From positions 1 through 12,057 of the forward strand of contig PUKR01000206.1 of the NCBI GenBank assembly GCA_003552365.1: a stretch of DNA of 12,057 nucleotides, written 5' to 3'. The first letter of the stretch is position 1, and the number at the start of each line of letters is the position of its first letter. A program made the position numbers and the translations under genes. This stretch comes from Syntrophomonadaceae bacterium. Lineage in GTDB: Bacteria > Bacillota > Dethiobacteria > DTU022. Below the pieces are notes generated by a model. That model was not told the origin of the DNA and searched no databases. It saw only the letters and a program-made list of their open reading frames with translations. Positions 6,433-12,057 of the stretch are shown piece by piece.

Positions 6433-6990
6433 TTAAGCTCGTTCAATATATTCGCCGCTGCGGGTGTCAACTTTAACCTTATCGCCGCTATTAATGAAAA
6501 GCGGGACCTGGACAACCAGTCCGGTTTCCAGGGTTGCCGGTTTTGTCGCACCCGAAGCGGTATCTCCCTTGATACCGGGTTCAGTATCAGCAACCTGCAG
6601 GGTCACTGTTACCGGTAGATCCACCCCGATCACTTCATCCCCGTACATGACCACATTCAACTTGTCATTTTCCTTCAAGTATTTAGCTCCCGACCCTATC
6701 TCACCGGCAGGAATAGATATTTGTTCGAATGTTTCGAGGTCCATCAGGTAAAAGAAATCTTCATCGCGATATAAATACTCCATTTCTTTTCGATCCAGGT
6801 GTGCCTTGGGCACTTTTTCGCCCGCCCTGAATGTATGATCGATAATTGATCCGGTCCGTAAATTTTTTAACTTTGATCGGACAAATGCTGCCCCCTTGCC
6901 GGGCTTTACATGCTGAAATTCCAAAACCGTGTAGAGCTCTCCTTCAAATTCTATGGTAACCCCGGTCTGGAAATCATTGGTCGAAATCAT
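6433..6990 (-). CDS. efp: Translation elongation factor P
   Basis: EF-P binds ribosomes stalled at proline runs and speeds peptide bond formation. With ATG at 6988-6990 the protein has 185 residues, the usual family length, and starts MISTNDFQTG as in relatives. An upstream in-frame GTG at 6997-6999 would add three residues. It is less likely because AAAGGG is only two bases from it, whereas GGTGG is five bases and AAAGGG 11 bases from the ATG. The tip loop reads HVKPGKGAAFVRSK, so K32 is the residue expected to be modified (in B. subtilis the equivalent lysine carries 5-aminopentanol). The KOW-like domain is followed by two OB folds, the last ending DTRSGEYIERA. It lies 23 bases after the Xaa-Pro peptidase gene, a classic Gram-positive pairing. 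Confidence 0.96.
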   Translation of the reverse strand: MISTNDFQTGVTIEFEGELYTVLEFQHVKPGKGAAFVRSKLKNLRTGSIIDHTFRAGEKVPKAHLDRKEMEYLYRDEDFFYLMDLETFEQISIPAGEIGSGAKYLKENDKLNVVMYGDEVIGVDLPVTVTLQVADTEPGIKGDTASGATKPATLETGLVVQVPLFINSGDKVKVDTRSGEYIERA

Positions 6991-7013
6991 CGGTACCACC
7001 GCCCTTTGCTTTA

Positions 7014-8090
7014 TTATATAACGATTAGGTCACGCGGGCTTTCGGTTAAAACTTCTGCCCCTTTATCAGTAATACAAACCATATCTTCTATGCGTACACC
7101 CATGGATCTCGGGATGTAAAGGCCCGGTTCAATCGTAACCACCATGCCCGGTTCCAGCACAGTTTTGCTGCGCCGATTTAAAACAGGCAGCTCATGGGTT
7201 TCCAGTCCTACACCGTGCCCCAGCCCATGGCCGAAATATTGTTCATAACCGGCCCGCTCAAAAATATCCCTGGCTACTGCATCTGCTTCATAACCTTTTA
7301 GGCCGGCACGAATTGCGTCTCTGGCTTCCTGCTGGGCCTTCCGGACCAGTTCGTATATTTCACGCTTTTGTTCGCCGGGTTCTCCAAGAGCCACGGTGCG
7401 AGTCATATCGGTAGCGTAACCATTAAAAATTCCGCCAAAATCAATGGTTATCAGCTCCCCTTCTTGAATTTCTTTATCGGATGCCGTGCCATGAGGCATA
7501 GCTCCCCTGCTGCCGGAAGCAACTATGAAGCGAAAAGAAGGCTCTTCCGCACCTACCCGTTTTAAATAAATCTCAAGTTCCAGGGCTATTTCTTTTTCAG
7601 CCACTCCCCGCTTTATCCGCCGGCAAATATATTCAAAAGCTGAATCGACGAACCGGGCGCCGTTTTTTAGCAGTTCAAGCTCTTCATTACTTTTGACCAT
7701 GCGCATTTTTTCCACTGCATCTTCAAAAGGCACCAGCTGTACGGGGAGCTTTTGCTCCATTTCCCGGTAATTGTGGCATACAACATGCTTGGCCTCGAAC
7801 CCGAGTTTTTCCCAACCGGCATCTTTAACTAAAGGGACTATTTCAGTAAACAGGTCCTCCCGCCAGCTGTGCACCGTGAAGCCCGGTGCCTGCGCTTCAG
7901 CCTGCTCGGTATACCGAAAATCGGTAACCAGGTAAGCATGTTTTTCCCCGATTAAAAGGGCTCCGCTGGTCCCATCAAACCCGCTTAAATAACGGCGGTT
8001 GTAGGGGTTTGTTATTAAGAAAGCATCGACATTGTTTTGACTTAAAAAAGTGCGTAACTTTTTAAGCCGTTCTGCTGTTTGCCTGGACAT
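7014..8090 (-). CDS. M24B Xaa-Pro aminopeptidase (YqhT/PapA-like)
   Basis: The 358-residue cytoplasmic metallopeptidase should release N-terminal residues that precede proline. It has a creatinase-type N-terminal domain (about 4-130) and a pita-bread catalytic domain (about 138-350). The five dinuclear-metal ligands can be seen: D217 (TIDFGG), D228 (YATDMTRT), H292 (GHGLGHGVGLETHE), E321 (TIEPGLY) and E335 (GVRIEDMV). H200 and H299 are likely catalytic histidines. Length and position just upstream of efp match B. subtilis YqhT. Its ATG lies one base after the aroQ stop, with GGAGGT formed by the last aroQ codons, so the two are translationally coupled. Confidence 0.95.
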   Translation of the reverse strand: MSRQTAERLKKLRTFLSQNNVDAFLITNPYNRRYLSGFDGTSGALLIGEKHAYLVTDFRYTEQAEAQAPGFTVHSWREDLFTEIVPLVKDAGWEKLGFEAKHVVCHNYREMEQKLPVQLVPFEDAVEKMRMVKSNEELELLKNGARFVDSAFEYICRRIKRGVAEKEIALELEIYLKRVGAEEPSFRFIVASGSRGAMPHGTASDKEIQEGELITIDFGGIFNGYATDMTRTVALGEPGEQKREIYELVRKAQQEARDAIRAGLKGYEADAVARDIFERAGYEQYFGHGLGHGVGLETHELPVLNRRSKTVLEPGMVVTIEPGLYIPRSMGVRIEDMVCITDKGAEVLTESPRDLIVI

Positions 8091-8091
8091 T

Positions 8092-8544
8092 TTACCTCCG
8101 CTCTTTCTTTAAAATATTCACCAGCGCCTCCAGCCCAAGCAAGTAACTGTCGGGGCCCAGGCCGCAAACCATTCCTTCAGCCACCGGGGTGATTACACTA
8201 TGATGCCGAAAAGTTTCGCGGGCAAAAACATTGCTCAAGTGTACTTCAATAACAGGCAGCCCGGCAGCTGAAAGGGCGTCCCTTAGGGCATAACTATAGT
8301 GGGAGAAGGCAGCCGGGTTAATCAGGATCCCGTCAAAATCTATTGCTGCCGCCTGGATACGATCGACCAATTCTCCCTCATGGTTAGACTGATAACTATC
8401 AATCGAAACCCCAAGTTTCTTTCCCCGGTCTTCCAGGGCTCTATCTATTTCCTCCAGGGTCATGCTGCCGTAAACATCTGGTTCTCGCTGACCGAGTAAG
8501 TTTAAATTTGGCCCGTGTAAAGCAAGAATTTTAACTTTGGACAA
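8092..8544 (-). CDS. aroQ: Type II 3-dehydroquinate dehydratase
   Basis: AroQ converts 3-dehydroquinate to 3-dehydroshikimate, step three of the shikimate pathway, in the cytoplasm as a dodecamer. The 150-residue length is typical. Family residues are in place: LHGPNLNLLGQREPDVYG with R20 and the catalytic Y25, QSNHEGELVD near 52-61, N76 and H82 in NPAAFSH, H102 in HLSN, and R113 in FRHHS. The loop NPAAFSHYSYALRDAL differs mildly from the common NPGAYTHTS form but keeps the ligands. The start is TTG at 8542-8544, chosen because AGGAGG lies nine bases upstream and the family N-terminus fits. It is 116 bases after aroK and couples to the peptidase gene. Confidence 0.96.
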   Translation of the reverse strand: MSKVKILALHGPNLNLLGQREPDVYGSMTLEEIDRALEDRGKKLGVSIDSYQSNHEGELVDRIQAAAIDFDGILINPAAFSHYSYALRDALSAAGLPVIEVHLSNVFARETFRHHSVITPVAEGMVCGLGPDSYLLGLEALVNILKKERR

Positions 8545-8553
8545 CAGAAAGCG

Positions 8554-8559
8554 CCTCCT
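8554..8559 (-). promoter_or_regulatory. Shine-Dalgarno site deciding the TTG start of aroQ
   Basis: AGGAGG on the minus strand lies nine bases before TTG at 8542-8544. No ATG or GTG occurs at a suitable distance, and the protein begins at the family's usual point, so TTG is the likely start. Confidence 0.75.
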
Positions 8560-8562
8560 ACC

Positions 8563-8581
8563 GGTATTTATTTAAAATACC
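8563..8581 (-). promoter_or_regulatory. Perfect inverted repeat just upstream of the aroQ ribosome site
   Basis: GGTATTT (8563-8569) and AAATACC (8575-8581) are exact 7-base arms around five bases, three bases before AGGAGG. In RNA it would form a hairpin next to the ribosome site; in DNA it could be a dimer-binding operator. A like-built repeat precedes the Asp23 gene. No promoter could be called with confidence in this 116-base gap. Confidence 0.4.
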
Positions 8582-8660
8582 TATAACAACAATAATTTCC
8601 TGATTAACAGTAAAATTCCTGCCAGATCGTGGTTTATTTCTTATTTTTAAGTTTAACAGA

Positions 8661-9194
8661 TTATCGTTCTCTTAAATAGCCCATTATTTTACGAACCACC
8701 TGGAGAGGAGCAAGCCCGGTGGTATCAATACGCACTTCACAGTGCTTATAATGTTCTTCCCTTTCTTTGAGCAGGGAGACGACTTTTTGATCGGGGTTAT
8801 CCCCGGATAGCAGGGGGCGGTTTCCGGACTCACCGGTCCTGCGCAAAATTTCATCAGGCGAAGCGGTCAATAAAATAACCAGCCCGATTTCCTGCAGCGT
8901 TTTGCGGTTTTTTTCCCGAAGCACGATTCCCCCGCCGGTAGAAACCACAAGGCTTCCCGGAGGATACTGCCGCAGGCTTTCTACCGCTTCGCTTTCCCTG
9001 TCCCGAAAATAAGTTTCGCCGTGACGTTCAAAAATTTCAGGAACAGCAAGCCCGGTTTTTTCTTCTACGATTTTATCAGTATCAACAAAATCCCTCTTCA
9101 TGGTGCGGGCTAAAAGTTCACCGACCACAGTTTTACCGGTGCCCATAAAACCGGTTAAGATAACCTGCTTTTTTTCTACATTTTTCTTTAGCAT
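8661..9194 (-). CDS. aroK: Shikimate kinase
   Basis: The 177-residue P-loop kinase phosphorylates shikimate at the 3-hydroxyl using ATP. Walker A is GFMGTGKT (15-22). Shikimate contacts are D40 (VDTDKIV), R64 (YFRDRE) and the Gly triplet in STGGGIVL (87-89). The lid arginine is R126 in NRPLL, and the adenine-loop basic residue is R145 or close by. Length is normal. ATG at 9192-9194 has AAGGGA five bases upstream and lies 42 bases after the pseudopilin gene. In related Clostridia aroC and aroB usually flank aroK; here its neighbours are the pseudopilin gene and aroQ. Confidence 0.96.
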   Translation of the reverse strand: MLKKNVEKKQVILTGFMGTGKTVVGELLARTMKRDFVDTDKIVEEKTGLAVPEIFERHGETYFRDRESEAVESLRQYPPGSLVVSTGGGIVLREKNRKTLQEIGLVILLTASPDEILRRTGESGNRPLLSGDNPDQKVVSLLKEREEHYKHCEVRIDTTGLAPLQVVRKIMGYLRER

Positions 9195-9222
9195 AGCAAT
9201 CCCTTCCGTGTATTCCTCAGGG

Positions 9223-9236
9223 TGGTTAAATAACCA
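9223..9236. other. Short palindrome between pseudopilin gene and aroK
   Basis: TGGTTA-AA-TAACCA is a perfect 14-base palindrome abutting the pseudopilin stop codon. It is too short for a terminator and no T run follows. It may be a small operator or chance. Confidence 0.25.
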
Positions 9237-9773
9237 TTAATTATCCTCATATATCTCCCAGTGCTCCGGCGGATCTTCTGAAATCCTGATCCGGCCCGTA
9301 GCGGGAGTTATAATCAAGTATAATATATCTTTGCGGCTGTTTTCCAGCCCAATAGTCCCCCCTCCCGGAACAGGCGCTCCGGTTGACCTGAACCTTAAAA
9401 GCGGGAAATCGCCAAACCTGTCGTAAGTATTTACCGCATAATCAATCCCTTCGGGAAGCTTAACAATAACGGTATCGTCGGTTTTTCCGTCTTTGATCCG
9501 GTACTGCCTGGTAGCCGGCCTGAATTCAATCAATTGGGTCCAGCCGACTGTTATCGCTTTTTGCTGGGCTTTACGCAGATCGGTAGCCATGGTGCGCGCT
9601 GCAATATCTAAGTTACGTTGGCCGCTGTAAGTGTTTACAACAGGTACGGCAATCATGGTTAACATGGTTAAGAGCGCTATTACACAAAGCACTTCAACCA
9701 GCGTAAAGCCCGGACCGGGCTGCTGCCGGCATTTTAACCATATCCACCTCAGGTATCTTTTAAGATCAAGCAT
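9237..9773 (-). CDS. GspH/FimT-like pseudopilin with type III prepilin leader
   Basis: The 178-residue protein carries a prepilin signal: a basic leader of 22 residues ending PGPG, cleavage before F23, and GFTLVEVL with the required Glu at position five of the mature chain (E27). The hydrophobic helix follows to about 46. The C-terminal part (about 58-170) fits the GspH/FimT minor pseudopilin fold, including GGTIGLEN and the TGRIRIS ending. A prepilin peptidase would process it at the membrane and it would join a pilus or pseudopilus. It starts one base after the pilB stop, with AGGAG 11 bases upstream inside pilB, so the two are coupled. No major pilin, PilC or prepilin peptidase is in the window. 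Confidence 0.88.
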   Translation of the reverse strand: MLDLKRYLRWIWLKCRQQPGPGFTLVEVLCVIALLTMLTMIAVPVVNTYSGQRNLDIAARTMATDLRKAQQKAITVGWTQLIEFRPATRQYRIKDGKTDDTVIVKLPEGIDYAVNTYDRFGDFPLLRFRSTGAPVPGGGTIGLENSRKDILYLIITPATGRIRISEDPPEHWEIYEDN

Positions 9774-9774
9774 G

Positions 9775-11541
9775 TTAACTGTCGCTCCTGCTTAAACGTT
9801 CAACAATCAGGTTATTCTCTTTAAAACTAAAAAATTCCTGGTCATACAGGCTGCTGTAAGTGGCCCTCACTACTTCGTTCATGGTGGTTTCACCGGACAG
9901 CAGGCAGCGTAACCCGTCTTTAACCAGGGTAGTCATACCAAGTTCTACTGCTTTCTCATGCAATTCCGCCGCCCCGGTTCTTCGCAGGATTATGCTCTGC
10001 AGTTCCTGGCTTAAGATCAGGCACTCCTGGATTGAAGTACGGCCGCGATAACCGGTTTGATAACAGTCATGGCATTTTTTGCCGCGGTATAGTTTCCCCG
10101 GGGGTTCCTGCCTGAAGTATTTGTGGAAAAATACTTTTTCTTCCTCACTTAACCTGTATTCTTCCAGGCAGCGCGGGCATATCTTGCGAATAAGCCTTTG
10201 GGCAATCACTCCGCTCAAAGAGGTTGTTACCATAAAGGGTTCCATCCCCATATCAATTAAACGGGCAACCGCAGAAGCTGCATTATTGGTGTGCAGGGTG
10301 CTCAATACCAGGTGCCCGGTCAGGGCGGCCTGGGTAGCAATCTTTGCAGTTTCTATGTCCCTAATTTCACCGACCATGATAATGTCTGGATCCTGCCTGA
10401 GGATAGAACGCAAAGCACCGGCAAAAGTACGGCCGATTTTCGGATTTACCTGGATCTGGTTGATCCCTTTAAGCCGGCACTCGACCGGGTCTTCTACAGT
10501 AATCAGGTTTTCTTCTTCACGGTTTAAATAGTTGAGGGCAGAATATAGCGTAGTAGTTTTACCGCACCCGGTTGGCCCGGTTAATAAAATCATTCCTGCC
10601 TTGTTCAGTAAAAGGTGCTGGAGAGTATGATAATTTGCCGATGAAAACCCCAGCCTTTCCAATGGCAATACTATTTTATCTTTTTCCAAAAGCCGGATCA
10701 CAACTTTTTCGCCATGTATGGTAGGCATGGTAGAAACCCTCAGGTTAATCTCACCGTCACCGTGCCGGAGCTGAATATTTCCATCCTGGGGCAGCCTTTT
10801 TTCAGCAATATCAAGGTTAGCCATAATCTTAACCCTGGAAATGATCTGTTCCGGTTTCATTGCTTTTGGCCTGGCAAAATCATGCAAGATACCATCGAGC
10901 CGTAACCTGATCCGCAAATTATGCTCGGACGGTTCCAGGTGGATATCACTGGCATTTTTTTCAACAGCGGCGCTTAACATGGCATAAACCAGCTTCACCA
11001 CCGGGCCGGACTCTTTTGATTCTGCTGGTAATGCATTTTTTTCGTGCTGGAAACTTTCGCAGACTGCCGATGGTTGAGGAGCATCCCCTGTGGTCGGGTA
11101 ATCCCTAAAACTATAATACTGGTCAAAAGCGTGTTTAATAGCGCTCTCAGAAGCCAGGACCGGATAAACTTCTCTTTGACTGAACATCTCCACTTCATCA
11201 ACCACCGCTAAATCAAGCGGGTCGGCCATGGCCAACAAAATCTGGTTGCCCCTGATTGCTAAAGGAAAAACTTTGTGCTTTTTGACTACTTCTGTTGGGA
11301 TGCAGTCAATTGCGTTGTAATTAATTTTTCGATCATACAGGTTGACCCGGGGGATCCCGAGCTGTTTTTCCATCACCGCAAGCATTACTTCTTCAGCAAT
11401 TACACCCTTCTTAAGCAGAATTTTACCGATCGGTTCCCCTGTCCGCTGCTTTTCGGCCAAAACTTCTTCAACCTGGACAGAACTTAAAGACGCTGCTTCA
11501 AAAAGGGCTTCGTAAACCCGGCGGCGGTTGATTCGTTTCAT
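9775..11541 (-). CDS. pilB: PilB/GspE family type IV pilus or type II secretion assembly ATPase
   Basis: The 588-residue hexameric ATPase would drive pilin assembly from the cytoplasmic face of the membrane. An MshEN (T2SSE_N) domain spans about 5-140. The catalytic part (about 180-560) has Walker A GPTGCGKTT (322-330), Asp box ITVEDPVE (347-354), Walker B DPDIIMVGEIRD (384-395) and His box TGHLVLSTLHTNNA (408-421). A four-cysteine zinc site follows (C455, C458, C490, C493). All point to assembly (PilB) rather than retraction (PilT). ATG at 11539-11541 has AGGAGGT 11 bases upstream. The gene sits 153 bases after aroE and is coupled to the pseudopilin. PilC and PilT, usual partners, are missing here, so whether the machine works cannot be told from the window. 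Confidence 0.95.
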   Translation of the reverse strand: MKRINRRRVYEALFEAASLSSVQVEEVLAEKQRTGEPIGKILLKKGVIAEEVMLAVMEKQLGIPRVNLYDRKINYNAIDCIPTEVVKKHKVFPLAIRGNQILLAMADPLDLAVVDEVEMFSQREVYPVLASESAIKHAFDQYYSFRDYPTTGDAPQPSAVCESFQHEKNALPAESKESGPVVKLVYAMLSAAVEKNASDIHLEPSEHNLRIRLRLDGILHDFARPKAMKPEQIISRVKIMANLDIAEKRLPQDGNIQLRHGDGEINLRVSTMPTIHGEKVVIRLLEKDKIVLPLERLGFSSANYHTLQHLLLNKAGMILLTGPTGCGKTTTLYSALNYLNREEENLITVEDPVECRLKGINQIQVNPKIGRTFAGALRSILRQDPDIIMVGEIRDIETAKIATQAALTGHLVLSTLHTNNAASAVARLIDMGMEPFMVTTSLSGVIAQRLIRKICPRCLEEYRLSEEEKVFFHKYFRQEPPGKLYRGKKCHDCYQTGYRGRTSIQECLILSQELQSIILRRTGAAELHEKAVELGMTTLVKDGLRCLLSGETTMNEVVRATYSSLYDQEFFSFKENNLIVERLSRSDS

Positions 11542-11580
11542 AGTTTGAACTGACCTCCTGGATATTAAGTTTTGTCTTGG

Positions 11581-11621
11581 TTCAACTACTTGTTTTAACT
11601 AGATTTTTAACTGGCTTAACT
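11581..11621. repeat. Four degenerate copies of a TTAACT motif upstream of pilB
   Basis: On the plus strand TTCAACT (11581-11587), TTTTAACT (11593-11600), TTTTAACT (11605-11612) and CTTAACT (11615-11621) recur in 41 bases. The AACT cores are 13, 12 and 9 bases apart. They lie 40-80 bases before the pilB start, where an activator or repressor would bind. The region is A/T-rich, so chance is possible. The rest of the 153-base aroE-pilB gap shows no convincing promoter or terminator. Confidence 0.35.
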
Positions 11622-11694
11622 TTTATGGTTTAGAAAACGATAACGGCCATGCTATGTTTTATTTATCAGGCCGCCGGGACCAGGCTTTTCACAG

Positions 11695-12057
11695 TTAAAC
11701 GAGACCGGCTGCTTTCTGCATCACCTCCAGGGGAGCTTTTTTCCCGGTAAAAAGTTCAAAAGAAAGGGCAGCCTGGTTGACCAGCATTCCCATGCCGTTT
11801 ATTGTCCTGCCCCCGGCTTTCTCGAATCGATCCATGGTGGTGCTTTTTCCCGGGCTGTATCTTAAATCAAGCAATAACTTTTCCCGCTTAAGCCTCCCTG
11901 CCTCCCCCAGCGCTTCAAGAAATACTTGCTCGTCGTGGGGCAGGCTGTAAATAAAAAGCCTGCATTCATGCAGCGCTTCTATCAAATCTCTTTTTTGCAA
12001 GGGCAAGCTTTTGCTGTTCCGAATATGGCCGTGGCGCAATAAAAGAGAAGCCAAACC
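11695..12057 (-). CDS. aroE: Shikimate dehydrogenase, C-terminal part (runs off right edge)
   Basis: About 120 codons are visible and the frame stays open to the window edge, so the N-terminal catalytic half is missing from view. AroE reduces 3-dehydroshikimate to shikimate with NADPH. The C-terminal signature is clear: TINGMGMLVNQAALSFELFTGKKAP, with the shikimate-contacting Gln in VNQAA. In contrast the NADP-domain segment that usually reads NATPxGM appears as FIYSLPHDEQVF, so this copy is divergent in the nicotinamide region. Placement directly before pilB and near aroK and aroQ is typical of clostridial shikimate loci. A distinct AroE-family dehydrogenase cannot be excluded. Confidence 0.82.
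   Translation of the reverse strand, partial: GLASLLLRHGHIRNSKSLPLQKRDLIEALHECRLFIYSLPHDEQVFLEALGEAGRLKREKLLLDLRYSPGKSTTMDRFEKAGGRTINGMGMLVNQAALSFELFTGKKAPLEVMQKAAGLV

Noticed and set aside
6997..6999. GTG as the efp start
   Set aside because: It would add MVP before the conserved MISTNDF, and its nearest purine-rich site is only two bases away.
10079..10531. Plus-strand frame of 150 codons opposite pilB
   Set aside because: It is antisense to the Walker B and zinc-site region of pilB, which is clearly the real gene.
10995..11201. Minus-strand 68-codon frame within pilB
   Set aside because: It is an out-of-frame shadow inside an intact 588-codon ATPase gene.
11622..11694. Candidate terminator after aroE (CGGCC/GGCCG arms about 20 bases apart, and a short GGTC/GGCC stem)
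   Set aside because: Stems are 4-5 bp and no T run follows on the transcribed strand.

Overview
The window is about 12 kb and every well-supported gene lies on the minus strand, so transcription runs from the right edge to the left. Gene content and layout point to an anaerobic low-to-mid GC Firmicute of class Clostridia. The evidence is the Asp23-AmaP-DUF2273 set, a CD1247-type acidic zinc-ribbon protein, strong purine-rich Shine-Dalgarno sites, aroE next to a pilB/gspE ATPase, and a molybdopterin/flavin oxidoreductase pair. A genus cannot be named from the sequence alone. No tRNA, rRNA, CRISPR array, insertion sequence or phage gene was seen, and no stretch without a gene exceeds about 210 bases.

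In transcription order (right to left) the window starts with the C-terminal part of a shikimate dehydrogenase (aroE, cut by the right edge). Then come a PilB/GspE assembly ATPase and a GspH-like pseudopilin one base apart, shikimate kinase (aroK), type II dehydroquinate dehydratase (aroQ), an M24 Xaa-Pro aminopeptidase, elongation factor P (efp) and the CD1247-like protein. Shikimate-pathway genes thus enclose a minimal type IV pilus/type II secretion remnant; aroB, aroC, pilC and pilT are not here.

The middle block begins with the best promoter in the window (TTGAAT, 17 bases, TATAAT). It carries an Asp23/Gls24 protein, its membrane anchor AmaP, a small DUF2273 membrane protein, nusB, and a TsaD/Kae1-like paralogue overlapping the nusB end by 17 bases. 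This resembles the usual clostridial efp-asp23-nusB neighbourhood, but the spoIIIA and accBC genes often found there are absent.

After a 210-base gap holding a possible 14-codon leader peptide comes a two-gene redox unit. One gene is a 653-residue fusion of a NuoF-type [4Fe-4S] domain to a GltD-like FAD/NAD(P)H module. The other is the start of a NuoG/formate-dehydrogenase-alpha-like molybdopterin protein, cut by the left edge. Together they look like a cytosolic NAD(P)H-linked oxidoreductase of the SfrAB or NADP-dependent formate dehydrogenase type.

Most of the window is conserved housekeeping. The items most worth a second look are the redox pair with its leader region, the TsaD paralogue, the orphan PilB plus pseudopilin, and the divergent AroE.
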